The position numbers and the translations under genes were made by a program. The notes beneath the pieces were generated by a model that was given only the letters and a program-made list of their open reading frames with translations, was not told the origin of the DNA and did not search any database. From NCBI RefSeq assembly GCF_036373705.1, contig NC_089864.1:4741001-4805000 (forward strand): a stretch of DNA of 64,000 bases. The letters run 5' to 3'. The stretch is from Amia ocellicauda (taxonomy: Eukaryota > Chordata > Actinopteri > Amiiformes > Amiidae). This document shows, piece after piece, positions 53,201-64,000 of the stretch; position 1 is the first letter of the stretch; each line of letters opens with the position of its first letter.

Positions 53201-56200
53201 AGTAGCAGTCTTGTTTTTTACAAGATCTGTTTTTTATCGCTGCCTGTTCAAAAGGGTTGTTTAGGTTACTGGAGTGTTATCAGTGCTACTACCGACATGC
53301 AAAATCCATGAGGCACAAACACACCAGCCATGCTGCACTGGTTCTGAACTCCAAAGACGATCATACATTTTAACACAGCATACAAAACACCAAAAAAGGA
53401 ACACATTGGCTATTTTTGCAGAATATATACCTTTAATGTACCCCGCCCACCCCACCTGTAACCCCCCCCAAACAAATCTCTCCATTACAAAAGACTGCAG
53501 CCCTGTACTGTCTCGGCCAGGACAGCCTCCTACACTGTGTCCGTTTGATAGTACAAATCCGTTCCGTGCCCAAAAGCTCCGGAATACTGGTGTTCTTCTT
53601 TTGTACATCGGATACTGGCCTTGTGTGATGTCACAGGAAACACAACAACAAAAACAAAATCAAAAAAATAATACTGGTAATAATGATATTACTAATGTAA
53701 CAAATGTCAAGTTTCATAATGCACAGCTGTGTGGGATGACCCCTACAATTACAAATGCCAACAAATGTAATATAATTAAATAAAAATAAAAAATGAGAAC
53801 AGCAGTCACAACACCCATACAAATTATTCCCTGTTCCCCGGCAACCATCAGCGACATTCAGAAGTGACTGACAGGGCTGTGAAGGATAGTCAATGCTATG
53901 CAGATAACTATGATATGGAAGTGTTTCTGTTATTATTGGGGCCATAGCCATTGTGAGGAGGAGAAAAACTAAACTAAAACTATTTAAAATCTGAGTTATA
54001 ATTATATGCGTCCCTACATTTGTTACCTCTACTGTTTGAATACATTCCATATATGCTGTGCGTGGTTTATGCACCATGCTCAGATGGGATTACATTTTAA
54101 AGGATAATGCACTGTAACCAAACCCATTCTTTCACCAAATCAGTCCAGATGAACAGGATTTTTAGCCACTGATTGAGCACACCTGTAAAACAGATCGGCA
54201 TGAGCAGAATCCATGAAGAAGGACAGGTGCCCTTTAACAAGGAGTGTCTCTGTACAGAAGTGAACACGGTGCACATTTTTACTTGAAACAGGCGTGACCC
54301 ATTTCAGAAGCCGAAGTGATAAATATCTGTTAAACTACAAGGAAAATAAACAGAACTGGCAAGTAATGCACATGCAAAGGCATACAAAGTTCAAGAGGCA
54401 ACATTAACTACCAGTCCCCATTTCACATGTGTCTCCTGGGGACAAAAAAAAAAAGCAATGGCGTGCCGTGACCATGGACAAGACACGCACTCGGGGGACT
54501 GACACACGTCAACCATTTAAAGCTTTTATAAAAATGACATATCACTGGATGGAGCCATACAGAAAAAGGGTTCAATTGAATCTATCTATGCTGGCTATAT
54601 TAGAGTCTGTTGGGTTTTCTGTTCCTGTTGAATTCAAACGCGTGAAAAGGTAGTGGATTTGAGGAACAAACGCAGTGGATTTAAACTTTACAATCAGCAT
54701 TGAAGCTCACACATGCGCCAAATAAAGTACCGTCTTAATAAACACAAATTTACAGAGAAGGTCTGAACTTTACATTCATCAGACTGTGCAAGATCAGTCA
54801 TTTGACCTGAAATCTGCGTGTGCGTAGAGTAAAAAGGCAGGGTTGCGATGGGTTTTCCTTCTCTGACAAGTCTTTAGGGGTATCTGTAGCGTTTCTTTAG
54901 TGTTTATTTTCAGGAACGAGAGGTTAATTAATGCATGCCATCTTATCCATTGTGCCACACCACTGGCTAATAACACTAACATGTGTACAACCCCTGCTCC
55001 CTATCCCACACAGGAATACACACAGTAACATTAATCTACGCAGAAGTACATATACCGTTTACTGAGACTGGAAATAGGCATAACATTGGATAAAGTTTAA
55101 AGGGTGATTTTGCATTGCAGTAGTGTTATTTTCCACACATCCACTATTGCTGGGCTCCATGCATAAATGCTAGCTTTGCACTTTTTATGTATAATGCAGA
55201 TAAATTGGGGACAGGTCAGAAATTCCCAATGAACACCTTGGAGGGTTGCACACTTGTGTCAGTCATCCTTTTTTCTTTTTCAAATTAAACCAGTACAGTC
55301 ATCATCAGCTGACCAGTTACAAAACTCTCACTCAATAATGAAGGACAGCCATTACATTACATCTTGATTCATACAAACACAATATCCCCAAAACACAAAA
55401 CACAGAAGCTTCCCTCATATAGAAGTTCATACAGGGGAGGTTAGAAAGCTTTGCTTGGTTGTCTGAAGGGATGACAGTTTTTATTATTATTAATGTGGAT
55501 TTTCTTTTTTGTAAGTTAAAAAATAATATTATATAAAAGTAAATACAATTAACAAGTTTTCTGCTTGTTTTGGGTAGGAATCAGCACACACAAATACCAG
55601 TCTAGAGTACCATTATTTACTTAAAAATTGTATTTATCAATGATTATGGAGAATTTTTTGAGTAGCCAGATAAAGGCTTTATTCGTCAAATTTTATCAAC
55701 GTAACCATAAATTATCTGGAGGATTATCTGGAAGTTATACTGGTGTAAAACTCTTATAACTATTAGGCTTGTCTGTAAATAAACTGCACCCGAAGACATG
55801 TCAGTTGGAGATAATCCCTTCCCTGTCCTTCATTACGAGAGGATATTTTGTAATCAGCTGGTAGGGGCGTTGGTGTGCTGATTAATTCATAATTCCTTAA
55901 ATCTATTTCACTGGTTTCAGAACGAAGTGGGTCCAAGAGGCCCCTGATCTCCGCAGGGCCCGGCCCCCAACCTGAAAAAGGCAACTTGTATGCGATTCCA
56001 TGACAACCGCATTCAAAGTCTGACAGAATTCGACTCTTTACAATGCATGCACCTTTCGCAAGACAAAACTATTTATGCAGGTTGTGCCCCTATAGTCCAA
56101 ACAATGCCAGCGCCAGTCTGGGCTCTATAGTCCACACAGCGCTGGCTCCAGTCTGGGCCCTGTAGTATGGATGGTATCACATTCGAATATGACCAGCATT

Positions 56201-57880
56201 TCCCTCGGAGCCAGTACTGTAATCAGCCAAGTGTGATGAGGGTTGTGTGGGCCGGGGGGCACGTGGGAGCTCCAGTGTCCTCGCTGAGAGCTGCACCAGT
56301 CCTCCCCAACATACTGTAGACCTGCCATTTGCACTGTGGCTCGGTGTGCGTTTCAGAATATGCATGAACATCAGCGTCATCTGTCCCATGCTGGTCAAAG
56401 ACTGAAGCAATGGGGTGAGCGGAAAAACAGCTGCCCAATAGTTGAGGTATAATCAAAAAAAAGAAAAAGAAAAATATAACAGACTGAAAGGCATAAATCA
56501 GACATCAGTCCCAACCCTACCGAGTCAAGAGACCTATGTGGTCTCCCCCAAAAAGATAACTTCTATCAAAATAAAACAGTAACAGTAAACCAACACATTC
56601 CTGCAGATGAAGAGCAGTCATGAGTGTCCATTACGGCTCACAGGCCATTGGAGCACAGCTGAGGGCAAAAATGTCCTAAATTTCACAGTATGTACTTGCT
56701 GGTCACGATGCCACTCCAGAAAAAATATCTACACTGCACAGAACTGCTATACAATCCACTGCCACGGAGAACTGCCCCGGAGAACTGCCCCATTACCTTT
56801 GGTGAGATATGTTTGTCTAAGGCTTTTGAATTATAGTAAATGTCCATAGGAAAACTAAAGGAGAATGGTTTACTAGCAGTGACAGAATCGCAATGGGCAC
56901 AGGAGACCCTGATGAGGAAAGCATTTTAAATGCAGTCCTGTTCCGAATTTAACTTTCCATTTAAATAAAGCTGCTCCTTCATTAATCTGAAACGACGTTC
57001 ACTCGTCTTTTATTCCCACAGGATAGGAACAGGGGGATTAACAGGGGGTTAAAGATTACTTTGACAAGGTTAAACTATTAATTAAGGCAAGTAAGGAAAG
57101 GGGATATTCTTTTAAGTTCCCCACAAACCTAGTAGGCTTCATATATATGTGTGTATGTATTTTTATATATTTAGATAATATAAACACATATATACACACA
57201 TACTGGTTCATTTCCAAGCAATGTGTATGTTTCAGATGCGCACGTTTTACTGTTCAAAAAACGCAGATCCGGCTCTGACCAAACAATCGTGTTTTAAAAG
57301 GAGAGGGTTTTGCTTCAGTCATTTCTGCCATTAATGGAAAAAGAAATCCCGAAAAAGTTGCAAAGTGATATTTAAATTGCCCAATTTATACACCTGAATG
57401 ACTCCAAACATGTATTTGTGAAGGTGCGGGAAGTCGACGTGGAATACATTCTCAGTTAATCCCTCGGAAGGCAGTTTATCAAGTGACCTGAATGAGGTTT
57501 TTGAAAATTACTCTACAACACATTCTACATTTTGCCCGTTTTGACAATTATAGCGCAAGTGCCCGATTAACCCTACCAAAAAAAAAGTTTTTGTCCAGCG
57601 TGTTAGCCCTTAAGTATGAACGATCCGTAAGAATCGCAGAGACAGAGGGGAAAACGGTGGCATCAACAGCAGCTGTGGCACAGACAGCTCTAATTGATGA
57701 TGTTGCACTCGAGGCCCTCAGTGTAGGCCCATGTCCGACCTGAACCACAGAGGACCAGGAGGTTTCTTGACACCGTATCTCCATCAGGCAGAGACACACA
57801 GGGCTGGACCGGGGACCTCCTGGTCAACGGAGAGAGCACGTCCCTTCTTTCCTGGCGTTGAACCAGTGGGTCTCGGGGGC
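50290..57880. other. Long gene-free interval between genes B and C
   Basis: I find no supported exon. The sequence is AT-rich, with T/A homopolymer-rich stretches at 52.5-53.1 kb. A reverse-oriented pair of the 34-bp minisatellite units lies near 56.1 kb. Near 57.0 kb a minus-strand AATAAA (TTTATT on the plus strand) could end gene C. Confidence 0.45.
56088..56165 (-). repeat. Short array of the 34-bp minisatellite, reverse orientation
   Basis: About 2.3 units reading CTATAGTCCACACAGCGCTG then GCTCCAGTCTGGGC, the reverse complement of the gene A intron array. Confidence 0.75.
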
Positions 57881-57885
57881 CCTCG

Positions 57886-60800
57886 TTAGGAGTGGGAGGG
57901 GCCCAGGTTGAGTTTGTCGGAGGTGTAGATGGTACAGGGGTCCGGGCCGCTGTCCAGGCGCAGACCGGAGATCTGGAACTCAGGGGCGCGGGGGTCTCCG
58001 GCAGCCAGGCAGTCCATCTGGACAGGAAGGGGGAACACGGTGTCTCCCACGGACACCGCTGAGGCCTGGGGTTGGGACTAGGAGTGAGCAAGAGAGAGGA
58101 GGGACACATTAAAGTGGGAAGAAAGGTAATTGCTTTTCACACGAGAGAAAGGGAGGGAGACGGGGAGATGGAAAGAGGGAGGAAGGGAGAGAATGGGAGT
58201 TGTTTCAGTAGAAGGGGTGGCGAGATGCCTCCTGAAAGTAACATCTCACACACAGCCTTACTGGCCCCGGACCGCAAGACGTTGAGGGCAACAAATCCTA
58301 TAAACACGACCTGGCAATCAAAGTCCCCCCCCAATCACTACTACCAGAGGAATCGACTGAGGCATCAGAAAGCGGCGGCATCTGAAGCCACCTGCCGTGC
58401 GGTTGCCAAGAGCAGGCTGCTCGGGGAGGCCGCCACAGCCAGCCCGTTTCAACCCTGCAAGAGAGGATGTGATTTCCTGGGGAGGGTGTGGGCCGCCTCC
58501 TGGGAGAGACGTCCTGGGGACTGAAGGATCTTACTGTGCCTCAGCTGAATGAAGGTGGAGGCCACTTTATTTATAGATTTTTACCTGCATCGGCCCTCCC
58601 CCTTCCTCGCTGGGCGGCCTCAGCTCAGTGGCTCTGTAGTGACTGTGTGGCTCTGGAGCCGGAGCAGCAGGGACGCCCTCGTCAATATGAGTGTAGCCCT
58701 AAAGAGAGGCCCCAAGCAGAGAGAAATCAGCCGCTACTCAGCCGCTACTCAGCCGCTCTCCATTTCTACACCTATCTGTTCGTCTTCATATTTGTTTTGC
58801 CCAGGGTAAGAACCAAACATTGACTTTTGATTGGTTGACAAATGTGTTTCTGAGCTGCTTGTTTGGCCTTTTCACTTTCTTTTCTTCTGGATTAAAACAG
58901 TCCCGATTATTTTCATTTGGGAAAAATTTATGACAAAGAATCCTACAGGAGCTAATCCACTCCAGAAAGTCCAGTTTTATTGTGGAATTTCTTGCTACAA
59001 AAAGCACTGATTACAAAGTAACATCTTTAATAAGCCTCAATGTATACCTGTCTCCTGTAGTTGCATTAGTTTTTTTTTTTTTTAACCAACTACAGTATTG
59101 TTTACAGAAACTATAGTTTGAAGAGTACTTTATCTGAGGCGGAGGGAATATCCAAATTCCGTTTGCATTCCTCTGCAGAGTTGCAACTCAGGATCAAATT
59201 CTTCAAATACGGTCTGTCAGTCATGTCACAGCTGGCTGAGACACACACCTTAGTGAGACGCAGCTTGGCAATGTGGCTCGTGCTTGTGTATATAAAGCTG
59301 ACTGACATCGTTACCTGTATGAGCTCGAACCTGTTTCCTTCCTCGCTGGGCAACGCCACTTCAGTAGCTCCGTAGCCAAAATGTGTTTCTGTAGCAGAGG
59401 CCGCGGTGCCCTCGTGGACAGGAATGTAGGCCTGCAGACAAACACCACAGTTGTATCAAAACAGCCCTGAGAAGGATTAACGAATACCTGGAAAAACATC
59501 TTAGAGATGGTTCAAAATCGAACTACTTGCTTAAATAGACTTGTACAACAATTTACTTACAAAATCCAGGTGCCTTAATATAATTTTCAATTTAACATGA
59601 AATATATTTAGCAGAAGAGCAGAAGTACCTTCCTCTCCTGCTTGCGGGCTGTCCATTCCTTGGGCTTGGCTTCGTACGGAGGAGGAGGGTGGATGTCTTG
59701 AGGAACGTTGGAATATGCCTGCAATAAAAGCAAACGGCATCAAACTCTGAACTCAGAAAGAGCCACTACAAGAGTGCAAAGCATTTAGTAGCTGGAATGG
59801 AGTCGTCCAGGACCACCGCCCACTACCCATGAGCCTTTGCTACTCACATTCGCATATGCCGTCCTGCCGGGCTGGACCTCGACCACTCGAGGCTGTGGGG
59901 CACCGCTGCTGTCCAGCTCCCGGCAGGTCTTCCTGAAGTAAGGCACAGCGCACACACACAGCACGACCACCGCCATCGACCCGAAGGCCTTCAGTGCGAT
60001 AAAGTAAGGGGGGACCACATAGGCTGGGGAAAGAAACAAATCCAATGTTATTATGAACACCAAACCAACTACGGTTGTTATGAAACTACAAATATTTCAT
60101 TAAAAAAACTAATCGCATTTAAAAAACTAAACAAACCATATAGAGCACAAAAATTCAGTCAATCCGGACGGTTAACAACCTCAAACACAGAACTGAACAC
60201 ATCCCTTCTCTGCAGTAATAATTCTGGACTAACCCGTTTATAATTGCAGAAGAAAAGTAAATTAATTCTAAAAGATTGGAAGCGCTAGTGTGTTTAACCT
60301 GCAGATGGTATCTCATAAAGCAACCCCCCCCCCCCCACAATAACACAGGCCTGCTTACAGCCGACTTGCAGGTCCAGGCGCAGGACAAGGACCTTCTTCT
60401 TGTCTCGGACTTCGTAGGTGCCCCGGTCCCGGGGGGTGACGTTTGCCAGGGTGCACTCGTGGGTGCCGACGCGGAGGCGCTGCGCGTACTGCTCGTCCAC
60501 GATCACCCCGCCGTCCACCAGCAGCCGGGCAGGGTGCTCTGACTCCGGGGAGAAGCGCAGCTCCACCTCCGTGTCCCTGGCGTAGAAGGGGATCTCCACT
60601 GTGGCGCCGTAAGACACTTCCTTCTGTTCTTTGCGAGCTGCGCGGTGGTGGGTGGGGTAGACAGGAACACCGAAAGTCAGAGCTGAAGAGGGATGTGGGG
60701 GGGGATACAAAGGCACTACAATCGTACACCACTCACCCACCACCTTCAGGCAGACCGTCTTCAGGACATGGCCGATGCTGTCCCAGATGGTGTACTTGCC

Positions 60801-62366
60801 CTGGTCCTCCGGGCTCATCTTGCGCAGCGTCAGCTGGCGCTCATGGACAGTGGCCCTGCGGTCGTACTGAGGGTTGGGGAAGTGACTGTAATTCAGCAGG
60901 AGCCTGGGCACTTGGGGCCCAGGGGCCAAGGGTTCGAACTCCACCCTCACCGAGGACGGAGTGGTGGTGAGGGCAAACTCAAAGTCTTCTCCGTAGTAAA
61001 CAGAGATGTTGGTTACGCATTCTGAAGACACAGAGAGAGAGGAGACGTCCCACCGTTTCAGCAGAAGCGAGGCTCCAGATATTAGGCCCTAAACACGATT
61101 CATCAAGGGTGTCCTTACAGAAACTGGCATGCACTGATGAAGCTGTGGAGATGATCAGGGGATGTAGGATATCAGGGGATAACACATGCAGTTAATACTG
61201 GGGGAGGGTTGGACTTCTACTCAATTTATTTTGCGGGGAAAATATTTAATTCGAAATGGATTACAATTTAACCAACAATCACTCAATGAATAACAGTTTC
61301 AGGGCTTTCAGAGGGTCCTTTGGATTGTCTAGATATTCGTAGAGTCGCAGTCTGTGATTGGGTAAAAAATATCAGATCTCTAAGGCTGATGACAGCCACA
61401 GTAGCGTCCTATCCATTGGGTAATTCCATGTGCATGTTCTGCAGATCCGCGTTGGATTACAGAAGGCAGGGATGCGATGACGCGATGTAAACAAACCACA
61501 CGTTGTTATTTTCAGCCAAATCTCAGGTACGCAGCTCCTGTGAGCCCCAGCCCAATTTAACCCCTTGTCAGAAATAATCCTGCAGGCAACCGTGTTCGCT
61601 CTGAAGACACTGCCACGGGACTGACCCCACACCCCCACGTACCCATCACTGTCAGGTGGATTGTAGTCATCGCGACATTCACGTACTGGAACATCATCTC
61701 ATAGAGGCCCTGGTCCTGTAACGTGACATTCGGCAAAGTCAGCTGGTCCTTCCTGGAGTTCATCTTCCAGCGGGGGTCCACCAGCTTCAGGTCCTCCATC
61801 ACCACCTTGGGGGACCCAGTGGACGCCCAGGGTTTGAACACCATTCTCCTCAGATCGTGGGACGTGAGGGAGATGGTCAGGTTCTCCCCGGGGGTCAACC
61901 ACACACGGGTGTTCCTTATGCCTGGCGAGAGAAAAGCAGGACGGAAATAAACCTCCAATGACAACACACAACACTACATGAAACAACACCACCATGACAC
62001 AATACACCACGCCACCGTGACACACCGAACAACACACAATACACCATTCCATACAGCAATACGGCACACCACCATGACAAGACACAACACAAGACACAGC
62101 CCGTGACACAACCAAACCCCACTGTGTGTGTTTTCCTCAAGACCAGCTACCAGGATTGTCCCAACTTACGGAAATCCCCCCACGCTAGATCTGCCAGGAG
62201 AACCGGGGGAAAGAGAAACAGCACTGGATTAGAATCACCAACAGAGTCGAGCACAACAGATCATTTACACATTTCCATTTTGAGTTGAATGCAAGTTACA
62301 CGCCTCCTCTCACAAGTGGACCCTACCTGTGCGGAGCAGAGCAGCCAGCAGAATCCACAGCAGCAT
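57886..62366 (-). CDS. Gene C: atypical three-domain Ig-like receptor with long multi-tyrosine tail
   Basis: Ten exons join in frame: 62327-62366, 62170-62190, 61643-61921, 60737-61021, 60359-60637, 59848-60023, 59629-59718, 59315-59431, 58585-58698 and 57886-58077, giving 530 aa. The signal start is MLLWILLAALLRT, followed by the 21-nt microexon. Ig-like domains D1 (21-113), D2 (114-208) and D3 (209-301) lack the canonical Cys pair. D2 has terminal cysteines (ECVTN, VCLKV) and KYTIWD; D3 has one Cys (ECTL). The transmembrane region at about 309-331 contains Lys313 near its outer end. The tail has Y-x-N sites (TAYAN, AYSNV), PPPPY (a WW-domain ligand type), AYIPV, GYTHI and TIYTSDKL. Exons 59315-59431 and 58585-58698 encode homologous segments and look like a tandem duplication. 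N-glycosylation sites occur in all three domains (e.g. ENLT, TNIS, ANVT). A surface signalling receptor is inferred; the ligand is unknown. Confidence 0.8.
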
Positions 62367-62379
62367 TGTCTGGGGAAAA

Positions 62380-64000
62380 AGCAAAGGAAAGACCAGTGAA
62401 GTGGCAAACAGAAACAAAACCCAGCCACACTTAAAAGCATGCTGGTTCCCATTTACTCATCTGTCCATTAATGGTGCATTACATCTCTCTTGACCAGGTG
62501 TGGACATCACCAGGCCTGGAGAGGCACAAAGCCCCTGGTTGTCTGTCCACCCCTGATCTTAATGACTTGATTTATCTAATAATTGGGATAATAAGTCAAA
62601 CTTTGTGTTGATTCCAGCTATTCAATCAGTAGCTCATTATTATCCTTGGATCACTCAGTTATTAATGGCCTCCTCTTGTTTGTAAACTTTCTTATGTATC
62701 TTAAAAAGAGACATCTAAAGCCTACAGAAATCTAGGCCCAGGAGGACTGGAGTAGCATCCTCTATCCTCTCTCACTCTCATACCCCCTCCAATAAGTGGG
62801 CCGGACATACGGCGGCTGAAGGGAGTGACGTCTCGGTGCTGGCTTGCTGGCCCATCTCCTGAGGAGCAAGCAGAACCTGGGCTGCTAAAAGGTCGTTAAT
62901 CATAACCAGGGGTGGTGTGCTAGTGAGAAAGGGGCTTAACACAGGGCATTGCACACCAGCTGGCAATTATTATTACACTTGCTGCAATAATCCCCTCTTT
63001 AAGGTTTTGCGTGTCAAATCTAGAGTGTGATTCTGTATGTGTTGTAGAGACACCCACGAGTTGTTTTCCCCCTTCTCTCAACACCACACAGCAGGATGAT
63101 TGAGAAGATTGTCTAGCAGCTAACTTTACACCTTAGGCATGTGGTGGCAGAAATAGACGATCTTCTTTCCAATCAAAAACTCCACACTAAGGAGTATTCA
63201 ATAACTGAACTAATTATACAATGGAAATAGTCCCCAAGACTAATACGGACATTCATCATAATTCACTTCACATGTAAATACTAGCCAAAAGACAGACTGT
63301 GTTGAAAGAGTGTCTGAATAGTGATTACATTTGGCTCCTAATACAATACATTATTTGTGTTCATGGACAGAACAACAAAAAAGCATAATAAAGTTTTTGT
63401 ATCCACCTTTTGGGATTGTCAGTCTGTCAAGTTTAGATGAAATGTGGGTATTGTAGGACAAGCGGAAATCAGTTTCACCTACCAGTATTGGCATGTCTAA
63501 AGGTCAGACCAATGAGTTTGTTTACCGTGTCCATGGAAAACAATGCATCACTTCTACACTTCTACCACGTCTAAATGCAGGACTATTGACTGGTTTAGCA
63601 AAACACCTCTTATGTCTGAAGATGTTCACACATTGCACAGCGGCAGTGACAGAAGACAGAAGCTGGATTAAACTAGAAAGCTTTTCCTTTTCAAACAACC
63701 TGATTTCGAGATCATGTCAGCTTTGGACAATTTCAAATGAAACAAATAAATCAATTACACCAGCAATACAGATGTGCAATGCAATTAGCCAAGTCAGGAA
63801 AGTGCAATCAATAATAAGGGTTTTTCCCAAAGGTGGACATGCACAAGAGCCATTTAAACATTATCAACAGGTCTGCTGATCAGTCGTGCAGCTGTTCGTT
63901 GGAAGTAAGATAATAGACTTAATTATTAAACTAGAAACAGACTCTGTACGTGACGGCAAGGTCGTAGTAAACAAGCCGAGACATTGCATTGCTTTTCTCA
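62380..64000. other. Upstream flank of gene C, no supported gene
   Basis: An acceptor ending at 62370, three bases before the gene C ATG, requires an untranslated exon upstream, possibly in this stretch or beyond the window. A repeat-like segment at 62.50-62.66 kb resembles the GGCC/GTTCCAG family. The 128-codon frame at 63.49-63.88 kb on the plus strand has no recognisable feature. Confidence 0.4.

Noticed and set aside
63493-63879. 128-codon plus-strand frame
   Set aside because: Composition looks random and no motif or splice context supports it; a transposon remnant is possible but not shown.

Overview
The window is vertebrate nuclear DNA, most likely from a ray-finned fish. The evidence is split genes with GT-AG introns, many (ATT)n/(TA)n/(GT)n microsatellites, Tc1/mariner-type elements and a clear INO80E orthologue. 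I cannot resolve the species.

Layout. A plus-strand endonuclease-domain-containing-1-like gene (about 1.37-5.45 kb) is followed by plus-strand ino80e (9.3-12.9 kb). Next comes a minus-strand gene with two conventional Ig domains (14.0-16.3 kb, 3' end unresolved). A second, shorter ENDOD1-like gene lies on the minus strand (18.17-19.81 kb), with a partial copy of its second exon about 1 kb downstream. From 19.9 to 28.7 kb I see no gene. The right half holds three tandem paralogous minus-strand genes: A (28.71-40.43 kb), B (45.87-48.55 kb) and C (57.89-62.37 kb). Long gene-free stretches of repeats and two GC-rich, possibly promoter-bearing patches separate them.

The A/B/C cluster is the most interesting part. 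I rebuilt all three by hand from splice sites. Each has a signal-peptide exon, a 21-nt microexon, two or three Ig-like domains (one phase-1 exon per domain), a transmembrane exon and a tyrosine-containing cytoplasmic tail. The Ig-like domains keep the D-x-G-x-Y signature but have lost the canonical B-strand/F-strand cysteine pair. The middle-type domain instead has conserved cysteines at its two ends, and the membrane-proximal domain has one conserved unpaired cysteine. Gene A carries an ITIM-type tyrosine motif. Gene B carries a related R-Y-x-T-L motif. Gene C has a long tail with tandemly duplicated exons, Y-x-N and PPPPY motifs. This looks like a small family of atypical Ig-superfamily receptors; ligand and function cannot be told from sequence.

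Mobile DNA has shaped the cluster. A DD36E Tc1/mariner element with clear terminal repeats sits in an intron of gene A beside a small MITE. A decayed Tc1 fragment sits in an intron of gene B. A 34-bp minisatellite occurs as ten units in an intron of gene A and as shorter reverse-oriented arrays elsewhere.
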